Part shown: positions 54,601-62,770 of the stretch, one piece after another
Position numbering within the stretch: the first letter of the stretch is position 1
Layout of the letters: each line of letters opens with the position of its first letter
NCBI GenBank assembly: GCA_002344795.1
Contig: DDUM01000007.1
Span: 11,763-75,762, forward strand
Length of the DNA stretch: 64,000 bases
Source of the DNA: Flammeovirgaceae bacterium UBA2338
GTDB lineage: Bacteria > Bacteroidota > Bacteroidia > Cytophagales > Cyclobacteriaceae
Direction of reading: 5' to 3'
Translations under genes and position numbers: made by a program
The notes under the pieces: model-generated
What the model saw: the letters and a program-made list of their open reading frames with translations, nothing else
Told to the model about the DNA's origin: nothing
The model's database searches: none

Positions 54601-55794
54601 GGCAGAACCTTGTTTGCGAAGTATCACATAGCCATCCGCAGAGACATTTGAATAAGTCAAATTAATCTGCGTGCTACTTGTTGCGGAAGCTGAAAGTGTG
54701 GGGTTTGATGAGGGTTCATTTGCATAAGTAAATCCAGTAGCCACTGTAAATCCTGCCGTTATATTGTAGTTATAGGTATCGCTATTAACACCATCCCAAT
54801 TAAACGGAATTAATGCATATCTATATTCAGTTTTAGCTAATAACCCTGACATGTCGTTGTAGGAAGATATGCCGGTGCCATTGATAGTGGCCAGATAGTC
54901 AGTTGCTGAAGTGGGTACATTTCCGCTATTTAAACTGGCTGTGGTGGGATTACCTCCTTGTTTGCGAAGGACAATGTAACCGCTTGTTGAGGTAAGGGGT
55001 ACAGTTGCCGCATCAGTAAATGCAAGATCAATTTTATTATTCGCAGACCCCGTAGCCGTAAGCGAACCTGTATAATTAGCTGATGGAAGGCCTGAAAAGG
55101 TATAATCACTGCTATTTGGATTGCTGGTGAGGTAATAATTGTAAGTTTCTGGATCTACACCATTCCAATTAAAAGGCACCAGTTTATAATGATAATCTAA
55201 ACCAGCGCTGAGCCCGGTCATGTCATTGTACGGGCTGGATCCGGGTAGTACTGTAGTTATAAAGTCGGCTCCGCCAGGTGCCGCACCATCTACCAAACCA
55301 GCTGTGCTGGGGGCTGAGCCTTGTTTTCTCAATACAACATATCCACTTGCAGAGATTGAAGAATAGGTTAAATCAATTTGGCTAGCACTGGAAGCAGTTG
55401 CCGTTAATGTTGGGTTTGTGGATGGCTCATTTGATAGTGTAAAAAAGAATACAGTACCATCATCAGGAGTTGTTCCAGTTCCAGACCCATTTGTTGCAAA
55501 AGCTGTATAATAAATCTTGCTTCCTGGCGTCAGTGATGATCTGGAATGCGAAAATACCCCAGTTGATGTGCCCCCTTCATTTGAAGAGTTGGAGGTTCCA
55601 ACGGGTGTGGTGGTTTTCCATCGGGTTCCCCGTGCCGTAATTCCTGCACCAGTTGTAACATTGCCACCTAAAGTTGCTGAGTTATTGGTAACTGAGGTAA
55701 CAGTAGGCGTAGTTACCGTTGGAGCCTGACCAAATGCAAAGTTTGCGGAAACGAAATAGAAAATTAAGGATATACCTTTGATCGTGATTTTCAT
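48628..55794 (-). CDS. Giant T9SS-secreted multidomain surface protein
   Basis: The 2388-residue protein has a signal peptide (to about residue 22, FAFGQ). Residues 120-720 hold five fibronectin-III-like modules in an A-B-A-B-A' pattern. Residues 880-1570 include several Ig-like CHU_C-associated modules marked by WY..., LRYVTQ and NGC (VVKWYTD, LFRWYND, AVQWYTV, NIKWYRD). Next come PKD-like domains and, near 1870-2050, a MAM/jelly-roll-like domain (EDFNSGNGGW). An Omp28/thioredoxin-like domain without the CxxC follows (IENFTNSSTKAGQTAR). A type A T9SS sorting domain ends the protein (AVYPNPADAELTVQL ... GGIYLLQIENGKG). It is the last gene of the operon, before the terminator. Confidence 0.88.
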   Translation of the reverse strand: MKITIKGISLIFYFVSANFAFGQAPTVTTPTVTSVTNNSATLGGNVTTGAGITARGTRWKTTTPVGTSNSSNEGGTSTGVFSHSRSSLTPGSKIYYTAFATNGSGTGTTPDDGTVFFFTLSNEPSTNPTLTATASSASQIDLTYSSISASGYVVLRKQGSAPSTAGLVDGAAPGGADFITTVLPGSSPYNDMTGLSAGLDYHYKLVPFNWNGVDPETYNYYLTSNPNSSDYTFSGLPSANYTGSLTATGSANNKIDLAFTDAATVPLTSTSGYIVLRKQGGNPTTASLNSGNVPTSATDYLATINGTGISSYNDMSGLLAKTEYRYALIPFNWDGVNSDTYNYNITAGFTVATGFTYANEPSSNPTLSASATSSTQINLTYSNVSADGYVILRKQGSAPSAAGLLDGAAPGGVDFVTTVASNSSPFNNSTGLSAGLEYFYTLVPFNWDGANDGTYNYYLISNPTASDFTFSSAPSSNYTGAITGIGISSSQIDLSFSSISSETITNAVGYVVLRRQGSNPTTASLNDGEDPSGATYYHGTITGTAISSYSDLVSVSAQTQYRYALVPFNWDGASTETYNYTTPVGTIATAYSLSNEPSAHPAAFTATATSGTQINLVFSAANTITNADGYIILRRTDGTFPTATGVDDGVAPGSLTLEPGTTRITTITGGATTTFNNSGLSLGTQYNYAIIPYNSDGSNNETYNYRTSATILTDFDAPSNGVNISGPSASLCPGNYFPLGSSITISEVSKSDFSDGAAAVTLILEMNDLAYSFEAGTGTVSINPGPAGGPSTDIASISMVVNASRITVTYTLDGNNNKKDEIIISGIKVNNDGTGAASTIIKRTGGTATQNGNGVGVHDFATITSLGASPVPNMTPTTLNYCQFDDIIALAGTGTGFVSAPPASTVVKWYTDAGLSNPITSLNPPNGPGGNGVRDITTNPLLTQLGFVTTLPGTIVRYVTQSPAGGCESAPTTLSLNVQAKPVADLIITGGSNSLCTNYVNGVANHETVQFTASPSGAATYNFRINGVTTQNSASRVLNRNASNFTTGNTVDVIITVAGSCPSTSNAIVMTKNSATSSANFVVTTPPPNTPNTISTFSNQEPPVNLTGIPAGGVFSGPGIVGNDFYPSGVPLGQHTITYTVTSGGCTDTKTRIFEVYNGTTSILGLATSYCSTEANFTMDVANNSIPGTTFLYILPLSHYFDPNTLPIGSVVAENPALNFQQVTASNEINWFKGFALTSSPIHISPSAIASTGNKIVTFYAVYKDNSTSATITRTQNVNFYQTPPPPTANYSSGYCLGGPSILTEQVVVSGQTGALFRWYNDLGLSSERASISGNSAPTLLELGVSDASAGTTLRYVTQTTNGCQSSPRLVTINVYAKPAVPTTASPPAICSGGDFAIVNVTGTAVQWYTVYPTNPINPANPLAVAATTDLSVPSTNFTSSPISIDRFVTQTINGCSSDPFTVTFTINPIPLEPPVINNAPSFCKDQDIDSSPPITVTSGTNIKWYRDNTPTGPINQITPIANQFAATSIELGLDSSIPSTTNFYITQTANGCESPPKTVTVTIIDLASVSISIEGGQSLTGVCKTGIVTKLKAIPGGGVWSGPAAAGLINIVAGTNPPAPAIGTPSTAELDPSNSNLLPGQSYNLTYTSSGGCSNSDTKLVTVLPSINPSLIIGDACAGTFVDINNTSVIVPGGATIDQIGYQFGDNGSIPPGSGVIPIGSDGGKTKGTYDNPQHRYSNIGLFPITYTMTTSDGCVVVGNQNVQVSDVPQINFSWKDACLGGSMEFVANVSNGVVIPAGNFAWNFAKNNQLTFGSAGNGSSPNVNYDITGTDIVELIVKSAANCKDTIQKQIFVVPVAPAITTTTPYSEDFNSGNGGWSAGGTNSSWQYGTPSSITINRDSSATGAGGAWKTNLSGNNNANERSYVISPCFDFTGASRPVISMDIWSNTPRGVDGAVLQYNVSGNLENESNWIVVGQVGSGINWYDQNNISSKPGNQSSIDAGWTGDENSTTKYKSWKRATFSLDAIVGHPQVNFRIAFAATVSGGEGFAFDNFLIGERTRTVLIENFTNSSTKAGQTARLQNEEFNTFKNNSTELVKIQYHTSFPGDDPINKQNKAIYDARSAFYGLTSSPAARLDGLFKEGPFTTWGESFYDDRVLDPTFLRIESVDAQKVDGVVKINTKLLATGPVPRNLFVHTVIVEKEITDASLLGQNGDSKFLYVVRKMLPSPVGHKISIPLAAGETYDVPEILWDSENFTTPGNGAIVVFVQQDTITSKAVYQSIIVMNPPEPDLVTGIGESSNTQEMIAVYPNPADAELTVQLPQPSRQDVFVKLADPMGKIVYDNTIPAGESTKTINTRNLTGGIYLLQIENGKGNVAYQKVMVVHNK
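53645..55431 (-). repeat. Five Fn3-like coding repeats in alternating order
   Basis: Approximate limits are 55431-55100 (A1), 55099-54723 (B1), 54722-54388 (A2), 54387-54020 (B2) and 54019-53645 (A3). A modules share GYVVLRKQGSAPS, GLVDGAAPGG and GLSAGL; B modules share NYTG, RQG(S/G)NPTTASLN and YRYAL. Every module ends with a VPFNWDG...YNY-type segment. A1-B1 and A2-B2 are more alike as pairs than neighbours are, so a two-module unit was duplicated. Confidence 0.75.
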
Positions 55795-55816
55795 ATTCTT
55801 ATGAATAATAAGCCTA

Positions 55817-57088
55817 TTATTTAGTCTCTCCGTTTTTATCTGTTTTTATCAAGAATACCGAACTAAGTCCCCCAATAACAGAACTGCCACAAATTAAAAA
55901 TCCACCATCGTTGGTAAGTCTTACAGTACTTGGTATCTCGTCACCACTTCCACCGATAATTTTGTTCCAAAGCATATTGCCAAATGGATCAAGTCGAATT
56001 AAGAAAATGTCCTTGCCCCCATTACCTCTTTTTGTTGTTGACTCCATACTTCCAGCTAACAGGTACCCTCCATCTGTAGTAGCGATAATTGCATTTCCGG
56101 TATCCTGACTCTCTGATTCTCCTGGACTTGTTAACACGGTATTATCAGCAGACAGAACGCCATCAAAGAACTTTTGACTGTCTGGCATTACATTACCTGA
56201 CGGATCTGTTCTAACAAAATAAATGTTTTGGTTTTGACTTTGAATATTTGAGAATGTTCCTATTATTCCAAATCCTGTTCCGGAAGGTTGAATATCCGCA
56301 GCGCTGTAGTAGAGTTCATCATTTTGTCCAAACAATCCACTATTTTCAAATGTAGAGTTTGGTGAAACAAATGGAACTGAAAGATAAGCACGCTTTACAC
56401 TAGATTGATCATCTAACACAGAGCTTGCCCAAATTATCTTTTGAGTTGTGGTGAAATGGATACTTTTCGAATTGATAAAATCTCTATTTACATATCCATA
56501 AAACTGAGACCAAATGATGTTCAAAGTAGCTGGGTCATGGGCTGCAACAAATGATCTTGTTGGACTGTTTGGAACATTTATCTCCCCAAGTGTAATCACA
56601 TTGCCATCGTCATCTATAGTAATCGCTTGACCATGGAAATACACATTTTTTACTGATGAACTCCAGCTAAAGTCGCTTTGTACATTACCAGTTTCATCGA
56701 TTTTCATTAGCCGAGCTTTAGCTTTTACGATATCAGTAACTTGTGCTGCAAGTGGATCTACTTCTATACTATCCCCCAAGACCATGTAACCATCAGCAGT
56801 TACTTTAAGTGCCCTTATGGTTGAATTCGGAATTTCTGTTTCCCAAACTACCTTTCCGGTTAAGTCTGTTTTGGTGATTATTGAACTAAACTCCTGGAGT
56901 TTATTAACATTGCCTATAAGAATAAACCCATCTTGCAATGGCTCCGCAACAGCTCCACTGTAGTTAGCTGATTTCTCATAAAAGTGAATAAATGAATCCC
57001 TTTTGGTAGGTTCAACGTCCACTAAATTTTTACATCCCGTAAACCCTAAAAAGACAATGATCAAAATATTGAATTTCTGTAGTCTCAT
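55817..57088 (-). CDS. Beta-propeller lipoprotein
   Basis: The 423-residue protein has a lipoprotein signal (IIVFLGFTGCKN, Cys about residue 19). The rest is a repetitive all-beta sequence with units such as GYMVLGDS, GNVITLGEIN, GYLLAGSMES and GGFLICGSSV, each with DxxGN/TGK turns. This resembles the Delta-60/PQQ-like propeller repeats of Bacteroidota surface proteins. No catalytic motif is seen. It starts directly after the stop of the barrel gene (TAG-ATG) and precedes the giant protein by 22 bases, so it is probably a periplasmic or surface-exposed partner of both. Confidence 0.78.
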   Translation of the reverse strand: MRLQKFNILIIVFLGFTGCKNLVDVEPTKRDSFIHFYEKSANYSGAVAEPLQDGFILIGNVNKLQEFSSIITKTDLTGKVVWETEIPNSTIRALKVTADGYMVLGDSIEVDPLAAQVTDIVKAKARLMKIDETGNVQSDFSWSSSVKNVYFHGQAITIDDDGNVITLGEINVPNSPTRSFVAAHDPATLNIIWSQFYGYVNRDFINSKSIHFTTTQKIIWASSVLDDQSSVKRAYLSVPFVSPNSTFENSGLFGQNDELYYSAADIQPSGTGFGIIGTFSNIQSQNQNIYFVRTDPSGNVMPDSQKFFDGVLSADNTVLTSPGESESQDTGNAIIATTDGGYLLAGSMESTTKRGNGGKDIFLIRLDPFGNMLWNKIIGGSGDEIPSTVRLTNDGGFLICGSSVIGGLSSVFLIKTDKNGETK

Positions 57089-58123
57089 CTATTTCAAAGT
57101 TATTTTTTTGGGTTTGAAGATATTGTAGACGTAACCGAGTGTGATTGAAATCGAATTGATCTTAAAAATTCCATCTACGGCCTGGTAATTAAAGACCAGT
57201 TCGTCATTTGAATATGTATTATTTTTGTCATTTGTATTTAATAAGCCATAGTTATATCGAACTTCAACCACCGCATAACCTCCTCCAAGTTGGTACTTCA
57301 TGCCGGCACCAAGTATTACACTTAAATTGAATTTTTCTCTGTCGCTCGTGATGGTGAAAGTCTTTGATTCAATCGGTGAATATCCAGTTCTTTTTCGTTC
57401 AGCATTTAAGCTTCCATTTACTAGATAATCTACCGAAATACCACCCAAAGCGTATGGATTCAATTTGTGGTCTATTAAGTGATACTGTGCAACAAGTGGT
57501 AATGATACGTATGTTAATGTTTGATTAGTTATTAACTCAAAATTTCCCTCTGAAGTAAATAACGTGTTGGTGTTTTTAAAGGCTTTTTGTTGAAAATATA
57601 ATTCCGGATTTAACGTTAATTTTTTAGTAAACGGAATTTCAATAGAAATACCAGCTAGAAATGAAAATCGGTTATCATATTTCCCCAGACCTTCATTTGC
57701 AATATCCGATGTAGTAACATTAGGCTGTGCCGTTACAGCACCTGCTTTAATTCCAACTCTGTAAATGGGTGCGGTTCTAAAAGTCTTGTAAAGTGCAACA
57801 AATTCGGCAGGATCTATTGCTTCATTAATTTTAAAATAGTTATCAGTTTGAAGTAAGTCTAACATAGACGCATCAGCTTTTTCTGGTTCGTTCAAATAGA
57901 TATAAGTCTGGGTAAGAAGCTTAAGGGCATCTGCCTTCTCTGCTGTGGTAAACCCGTTATTTATGCATGACCCTAAAAGTGAGGGTATTTCATGCAGTCT
58001 TCCTTGTTCATAGGTAGATCTCGCCAGTCGCAGGGTTTGGGCGCAGGATGATGCAGAAGTTTGAGCATAGGCACCAATACAACAACATAAAAATAGACTA
58101 AAGCCAAATAGAATTTTCTTCAT
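57089..58123 (-). CDS. Outer-membrane beta-barrel protein with N-terminal periplasmic helical domain
   Basis: The protein has 344 residues. The ATG at 58123, four bases after the ATPase stop, gives a clear signal peptide (ILFGFSLFLCCCIGAYAQ). Residues 22-120 are a TPR-like helical domain (ARSTYEQGRLHEIPSLL, ADALKLLTQTYIYLNEPEKAD, NEAIDPAEFVALYKTFR). Then comes a PorT-type eight-stranded barrel from YRVGIKAGAV to the C-terminal SISITLGYVYNIF. Two Cys near the N-terminus may pair. The helical domain could contact the periplasmic part of the neighbouring ATPase, which is my inference. Confidence 0.83.
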   Translation of the reverse strand: MKKILFGFSLFLCCCIGAYAQTSASSCAQTLRLARSTYEQGRLHEIPSLLGSCINNGFTTAEKADALKLLTQTYIYLNEPEKADASMLDLLQTDNYFKINEAIDPAEFVALYKTFRTAPIYRVGIKAGAVTAQPNVTTSDIANEGLGKYDNRFSFLAGISIEIPFTKKLTLNPELYFQQKAFKNTNTLFTSEGNFELITNQTLTYVSLPLVAQYHLIDHKLNPYALGGISVDYLVNGSLNAERKRTGYSPIESKTFTITSDREKFNLSVILGAGMKYQLGGGYAVVEVRYNYGLLNTNDKNNTYSNDELVFNYQAVDGIFKINSISITLGYVYNIFKPKKITLK

Positions 58124-58127
58124 GATA

Positions 58128-61100
58128 TCAGTTATTGTTGGCTGGAAGATTGGGGCAAGTTTTTTCATAGGGTAAATCTTCTCCCACATAATAACTCCAT
58201 TCCTCGTTATTCATATTTCTTGCGGTATATCCACAAAGTAGGTCGGCCATAGTGCTTATTTTAGTTGGATAAGCATGAATCGTTTGATCCACTTTACCCA
58301 CTACAATTTCCTGCACACTATGAATTCCCGCCATCAGCTGTTCATCATCAGGGGAGAAGGCAACACTCCAAACCCAATCATTTTCACTTAGCAGAATTGG
58401 AGCTTCTGTTAATCTTTTTGTGTTCCATAGTCGTATAGAATAATCCTTGCTTGCTGTTGCCATAAAATTACCGGAGTGGTTATACTTGATGTCTTCAATC
58501 GCTGACGTATGGCCGGTAAGCTCCCTCACCAGTATCCCATTGTTGTAAATCCAAACCCGACCTCTTTCATTTCCGATAACTAATTGCGAACCATCAGGAC
58601 TGAAGGTAACTGCCGTAAGCCGGGTGCCTGGCATTTTATAAGTAACCATTTCATAGTTGTTCTTGAGATCCCATACATACACGTTTCCATCAACTCCTGC
58701 TCCCGCTATTTTGGTGCCTTGTTTGTTCATGCTAATAGCCATTAACTTTTCCTTTGAAGAGATTACTTCTTTCGCGGTTTGCATATCAGAGTATTTAATG
58801 CTGTAACCGGCATTATCTCTAGCATAAAAGCCTTTTCCATCAGGTGTGAATGTTATATTTTCTGCTGCTTGTCTGAAGCCTTTTATGATTTTTGGAGCGA
58901 TCCCAGGGTTACTTAAGTCATATAACTCTACGTAATTATTATTGGCATCAGCAAAGTAAAGTCCACCTGCCAAAAGTAATTTGCCATCGGGACTTAAGTC
59001 CATAGAATACACCTGATAACGGCTAGAACTGGTGCGGTCTGGAGCAATTTCTTTGTCAATCACCCAATTGGTACCGGAATAGCCCCATTGAACTATTTTT
59101 CCATCACTACCACCTGAATAGATGTATTTAATATTGGGTTTGGTTACCAATGCTCGCGCGGCTCCCTTTGTATGTGCCTCCAAACTTTTAGTTAAGGGAT
59201 GTGGTTCGGGTTGGTTTTTCAATGCATAATATAATCCACGGTAAATATCATTATCGTATTCATATCCCTTGTTGGCGGTATTAAAGTTATAAGCCTGTTG
59301 GGCAATGATTGATTCTTGTTCTGGGTTATTATTTAATTCAATTGATTTAATAGCCATGGCCTTGGCAATGGCCAGGTACTGTTGTCTTTTTGATTCTGCT
59401 TCTGCAGCTCTTGCATCGGCCTCGGCAACTCTTGCCTGCTGTTCATTGTCCTTAGCTAATTTCTCATTGTCTTTAGCAAGCTTTTCATTTTGTACAGCGC
59501 GTTGTCTTTGTGCATCAGCTTGGCTTCTTTGATTTTCAGCTTCAATAGCATTTTCGACAGCCCTCTGTCTTTGAATATCTGCCTCTTTACGTGCTATTTC
59601 GGCAGCTTCTTTTTCTCGTAATGCTACTTCTCGTTGTGCTTCCGCATCTTTCTGAGCAGCAGTTGCCGCTGTAGCATTTGCAACCGCTAGCGCTTCTTGC
59701 CTCTTCGCTTCTGTCTGTTGATAAATAGCAAACACCAAAAACATCAGTGCCACTACCATGAGCGATCCAAAAACAATGGCGGTAACACGAGCGCGTTGTA
59801 GCTTTCGCTTTTGCTCGAGTTCTTTTATGCGTTGTTCTGTCTCAAACTCTTTTCTGGAGTATTCCAGAAACACCATGGTACGCTCGAAGGCAGGATGGTA
59901 TCGCTGCCCCCAAACCAGTGTTGGTTTGTGCTTTGCTTGCCAGTTAAGTGCCAACTGCAAATCAGGTGGCCTCCATAAGCCCGCCTTACCCACCTGGTAC
60001 ATGGCTGCTGCTTCAGCCAAACGCAAATACATTTGCACGGCCTCGGCCTCGTCATCTACCCAATTCTTTAATCGTGTCCATATCCGCATCAAACTTTCAT
60101 GCGAAATATCGATCATAGATTTTGGTCCTAGCTCCATGCCATGCGCTGGAGTCAGTAATGACCGGCCTGGCTCACGGAATTTTTCAACTACCTCGGCTAC
60201 ATCATTTTCAGATACGTCTGCGATGGCAGCAATCTCATTGAGTCGTGTAGGTCTCCTGATACCAAAATTTTCTCCCCGCTTTTCTGTGATGGCTTTAAAC
60301 AGGATCTCGCAAATGCGCTTCTGCTCTTCATCCAATTCTTCATAAGCTTCATTGGCATGTTGCGACAACGCCTCTGACATTGTACCAATGGCCTCATAGT
60401 GCTTTAAATCTACTGGCTCATTGTCGTAATCTTTATAATTGGCCCAATAAGACCAGGTACGCATGAGTGCGTGTTGAAGAATAGGGAGTTGATCTGGATT
60501 ATCACCCAGGTCGTTCAATAACTGCTGCACCAATCGTGGTGATATGTTGGCGCCACCTACTGCAACCGGCCCTTCCACAGCTCTGCGTTTCTGATCGCGG
60601 GTCATTTGCGGGATCAGGTAGTGACTATCATTTAGCTTTCTTGTCAGTTCGGGAAATTGTGCACAGTCTCCGATAAAGTCTGAACGCATGGTAATTCCAA
60701 TGTAGATAGGAGAGTCCTCGTAGTTGACGGCCTCCATCAACAAATTCACAAAGGCCAGTGTTTCATCTACAGAACCGGGGTCGGTGCTGTCCTTGAATCG
60801 GAAGAGTTCTTCAAATTGGTCAACCAGAATAAGGTAGTTGGTGTCCTTGGATCTTCTGGATTGCTGTACGGCCTCTACTAAACCCAGTGAACTACTCCTT
60901 AACAAGGTAGAGACTATGGTTCGTTTTATTTTTTGGTCTTCAATGTTAGCGTTAGAATAATCGTCCGAAGATTTTAGAAGTGCTTCTGCCAGATTATCGA
61001 TGGGGCCTGCACCAGGTCTTGTTACCACCACTTCCCAATTGGGACTCACGTCAGTAAGAAATCCACCATAAAGAATTGGTAATACGCCACAATACACAAA

Positions 61101-61295
61101 GGATGATTTACCACTTCCTGATGGCCCTATCACACCTACAAAGCGATTCTTGGAAAGCTTGAGCAACACTTCATCACTCTGGCCTTCTCTTCCAAAGAAA
61201 AGATGACTCTCGTCTATATTGAAAGGACGCAGACCAGGAAATGGGTTTGTTGTTCCCGTTTTTACTCCTTGCTTTTCGTCAACTCTTTGGCTCAT
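58128..61295 (-). CDS. STAND-type ATPase with single membrane helix, coiled coil and WD40 propeller
   Basis: The 1055-residue protein has an nSTAND-like NTPase start, PFPGLRPFNIDESHLFFGRE, with Walker A GPSGSGKSS (57-65) and Walker B LILVDQFEELFRF (155-167). A helical part follows to about residue 480. A basic stretch (KRKLQRAR) leads to one membrane helix at about 505-525. Residues 530-645 are an Ala/Glu/Lys/Gln-rich coiled coil with a short tandem KLAKDNE repeat. Residues 670-1030 form a WD40 propeller (SPDGKLLLAGG, SPDGSQLVIGNERGRVWIYN, SKDYSIRLWNTKR). With the ATPase inside, one helix places the propeller in the periplasm. The neighbours on both sides are 4-5 bases away. Confidence 0.87.
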   Translation of the reverse strand: MSQRVDEKQGVKTGTTNPFPGLRPFNIDESHLFFGREGQSDEVLLKLSKNRFVGVIGPSGSGKSSFVYCGVLPILYGGFLTDVSPNWEVVVTRPGAGPIDNLAEALLKSSDDYSNANIEDQKIKRTIVSTLLRSSSLGLVEAVQQSRRSKDTNYLILVDQFEELFRFKDSTDPGSVDETLAFVNLLMEAVNYEDSPIYIGITMRSDFIGDCAQFPELTRKLNDSHYLIPQMTRDQKRRAVEGPVAVGGANISPRLVQQLLNDLGDNPDQLPILQHALMRTWSYWANYKDYDNEPVDLKHYEAIGTMSEALSQHANEAYEELDEEQKRICEILFKAITEKRGENFGIRRPTRLNEIAAIADVSENDVAEVVEKFREPGRSLLTPAHGMELGPKSMIDISHESLMRIWTRLKNWVDDEAEAVQMYLRLAEAAAMYQVGKAGLWRPPDLQLALNWQAKHKPTLVWGQRYHPAFERTMVFLEYSRKEFETEQRIKELEQKRKLQRARVTAIVFGSLMVVALMFLVFAIYQQTEAKRQEALAVANATAATAAQKDAEAQREVALREKEAAEIARKEADIQRQRAVENAIEAENQRSQADAQRQRAVQNEKLAKDNEKLAKDNEQQARVAEADARAAEAESKRQQYLAIAKAMAIKSIELNNNPEQESIIAQQAYNFNTANKGYEYDNDIYRGLYYALKNQPEPHPLTKSLEAHTKGAARALVTKPNIKYIYSGGSDGKIVQWGYSGTNWVIDKEIAPDRTSSSRYQVYSMDLSPDGKLLLAGGLYFADANNNYVELYDLSNPGIAPKIIKGFRQAAENITFTPDGKGFYARDNAGYSIKYSDMQTAKEVISSKEKLMAISMNKQGTKIAGAGVDGNVYVWDLKNNYEMVTYKMPGTRLTAVTFSPDGSQLVIGNERGRVWIYNNGILVRELTGHTSAIEDIKYNHSGNFMATASKDYSIRLWNTKRLTEAPILLSENDWVWSVAFSPDDEQLMAGIHSVQEIVVGKVDQTIHAYPTKISTMADLLCGYTARNMNNEEWSYYVGEDLPYEKTCPNLPANNN

Positions 61296-61300
61296 GATGA

Positions 61301-62743
61301 TTATGATTTAATGTCTGACAAAAATGTTTTTAAGGACTCCAGCGTTTTGTTCTGATCACCGGAAATCAAAGTCATGTTTTGACTTTTGAAATTTTCCAAA
61401 TGGGATGCGGAAGTATCAGATGAAATAATGGCTTTGCCTAGAATAGGTTTCTTGCGACCAAACCCAGGTGCTTTTAGCAAGTCGAGTACTTTCATGCGTA
61501 CCCACTGGTCGTTTACTTTGTCTTTAAAAATAATTGCTCCGTCAAGGGAACGTAAATTATCAATATGATTTTTCCTAACAGTTAACAGGTCGCCTTCAAA
61601 TATAGGCTCTACTACATTGAATCCATTCTTTTTAATGGCTTCACGGTAGGGTTTTACGGCTTGTTCATCCACACGATCGTGTACTAGATAGATTGACTTG
61701 CCGTTGCCTTCATCCTGTGTCACGCGCTCACTGGATTCCAACAACTCTTCACGCATTATATTTTTAAAATCCTCTAATGGGTTTTGAAGGATCTCAGCAC
61801 CTTCCTGCGCATCAACATCTCGTTTAATGGAATCGATGAATGATTTTTGACGATCACTGGCATTTTTTAAGTTAGGGGAGATCCAGATCAGACGGGAAAA
61901 ATCTTCGTTTCTGCTTCTTTTGGCAACACTGAGTTCTGCGGACAATTGATTTTGAATATCTACAATGGATTGATTGGCTCCTTCGGGAATTTCACCATAC
62001 GCACTTCCAATAAGATGGATAGACAGGCTGCATTTCTCAAGATCTTTTTTTACCATGTTTTCTAATTCCGAGAATTGAATAGGTAAAGTTTGTTTAGGGA
62101 GTACAATGTATCCATGACGTTGAAGTTCCCTCTTGATGATATTTCTTTGTACGGATAAATCATGACCCGTCTCGGCAAGATAAATGGTCTTCCTTTTGAG
62201 AATGTTTTTAACCTCTGCATTCGTTTCGCCCTCTTTCAGATAGATAAGTGCTTCGTGAATGTCATAGGCAAGGTCTACCATCTTCATCCAATATTGTCTT
62301 TCCGCTTCTTCGCTAAAGAAATCCGCATACTCTTTCATCAATCCTGTTTCGGTATCTAGTTGATACATGTCGTATCCAATCAGATCTCTTAGCCTTGGTG
62401 GTTGCTCTGCATTGGAAAGTGGCGTTTTCATTACTTTGAAAACCCTATTGATTTGGGTGTTCGAGGTGGCTTTGTAAAACGATTCTACCGTATCAAGGCA
62501 TCTTCCTGATTCAATAAATTCTTTAGATAATATAGATACCAGTACAGCGGCATTATCCATAGTGGAGGCAGTCATGGAGTCGAACTCTTCCTTTAATACT
62601 ATGTTGGGCTTTTGACCCAATACCTGTAGGAGCATTAATTCCAGAAATTTTTTGAACTGGGTGACCCAGCCTAACTCTTTGCCGGATGGAGATTCATTGT
62701 CCTTTTCTGCAAATGCGATAATTACATCAATATCTAAAGCCAT
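61301..62743 (-). CDS. Protein with three tandem TIR-like modules
   Basis: The 480-residue soluble protein is built of three similar-sized alpha/beta modules at about 1-165, 185-335 and 349-480. Each opens with a beta strand and acidic loop (DVIIAFAEKD, KTIYLAETGHDL, KSIYLVHDRVDE), followed by a helix and a later hydrophobic strand (AAVLVSILSKEF, CSLSIHLIGSAYG, LDGAIIFKDK). This order matches TIR or TIR-like (DUF4062-type) folds. Module 1 has a TIR-like S-x-x-F-x-x-S-x-x-C stretch with E87 two places from the usual catalytic Glu. NADase activity is therefore uncertain. It is placed between the cNMP/HEAT-like and STAND genes. Confidence 0.65.
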   Translation of the reverse strand: MALDIDVIIAFAEKDNESPSGKELGWVTQFKKFLELMLLQVLGQKPNIVLKEEFDSMTASTMDNAAVLVSILSKEFIESGRCLDTVESFYKATSNTQINRVFKVMKTPLSNAEQPPRLRDLIGYDMYQLDTETGLMKEYADFFSEEAERQYWMKMVDLAYDIHEALIYLKEGETNAEVKNILKRKTIYLAETGHDLSVQRNIIKRELQRHGYIVLPKQTLPIQFSELENMVKKDLEKCSLSIHLIGSAYGEIPEGANQSIVDIQNQLSAELSVAKRSRNEDFSRLIWISPNLKNASDRQKSFIDSIKRDVDAQEGAEILQNPLEDFKNIMREELLESSERVTQDEGNGKSIYLVHDRVDEQAVKPYREAIKKNGFNVVEPIFEGDLLTVRKNHIDNLRSLDGAIIFKDKVNDQWVRMKVLDLLKAPGFGRKKPILGKAIISSDTSASHLENFKSQNMTLISGDQNKTLESLKTFLSDIKS

Positions 62744-62770
62744 TGGTAGACGTATTATATTTTTTATATT

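Noticed and set aside
59758..60345. 195-codon plus-strand frame antisense to the STAND ATPase
   Set aside because: Ser/Cys/Arg-rich product typical of an antisense shadow of a conserved helical domain; the ATPase motifs lie on the other strand.
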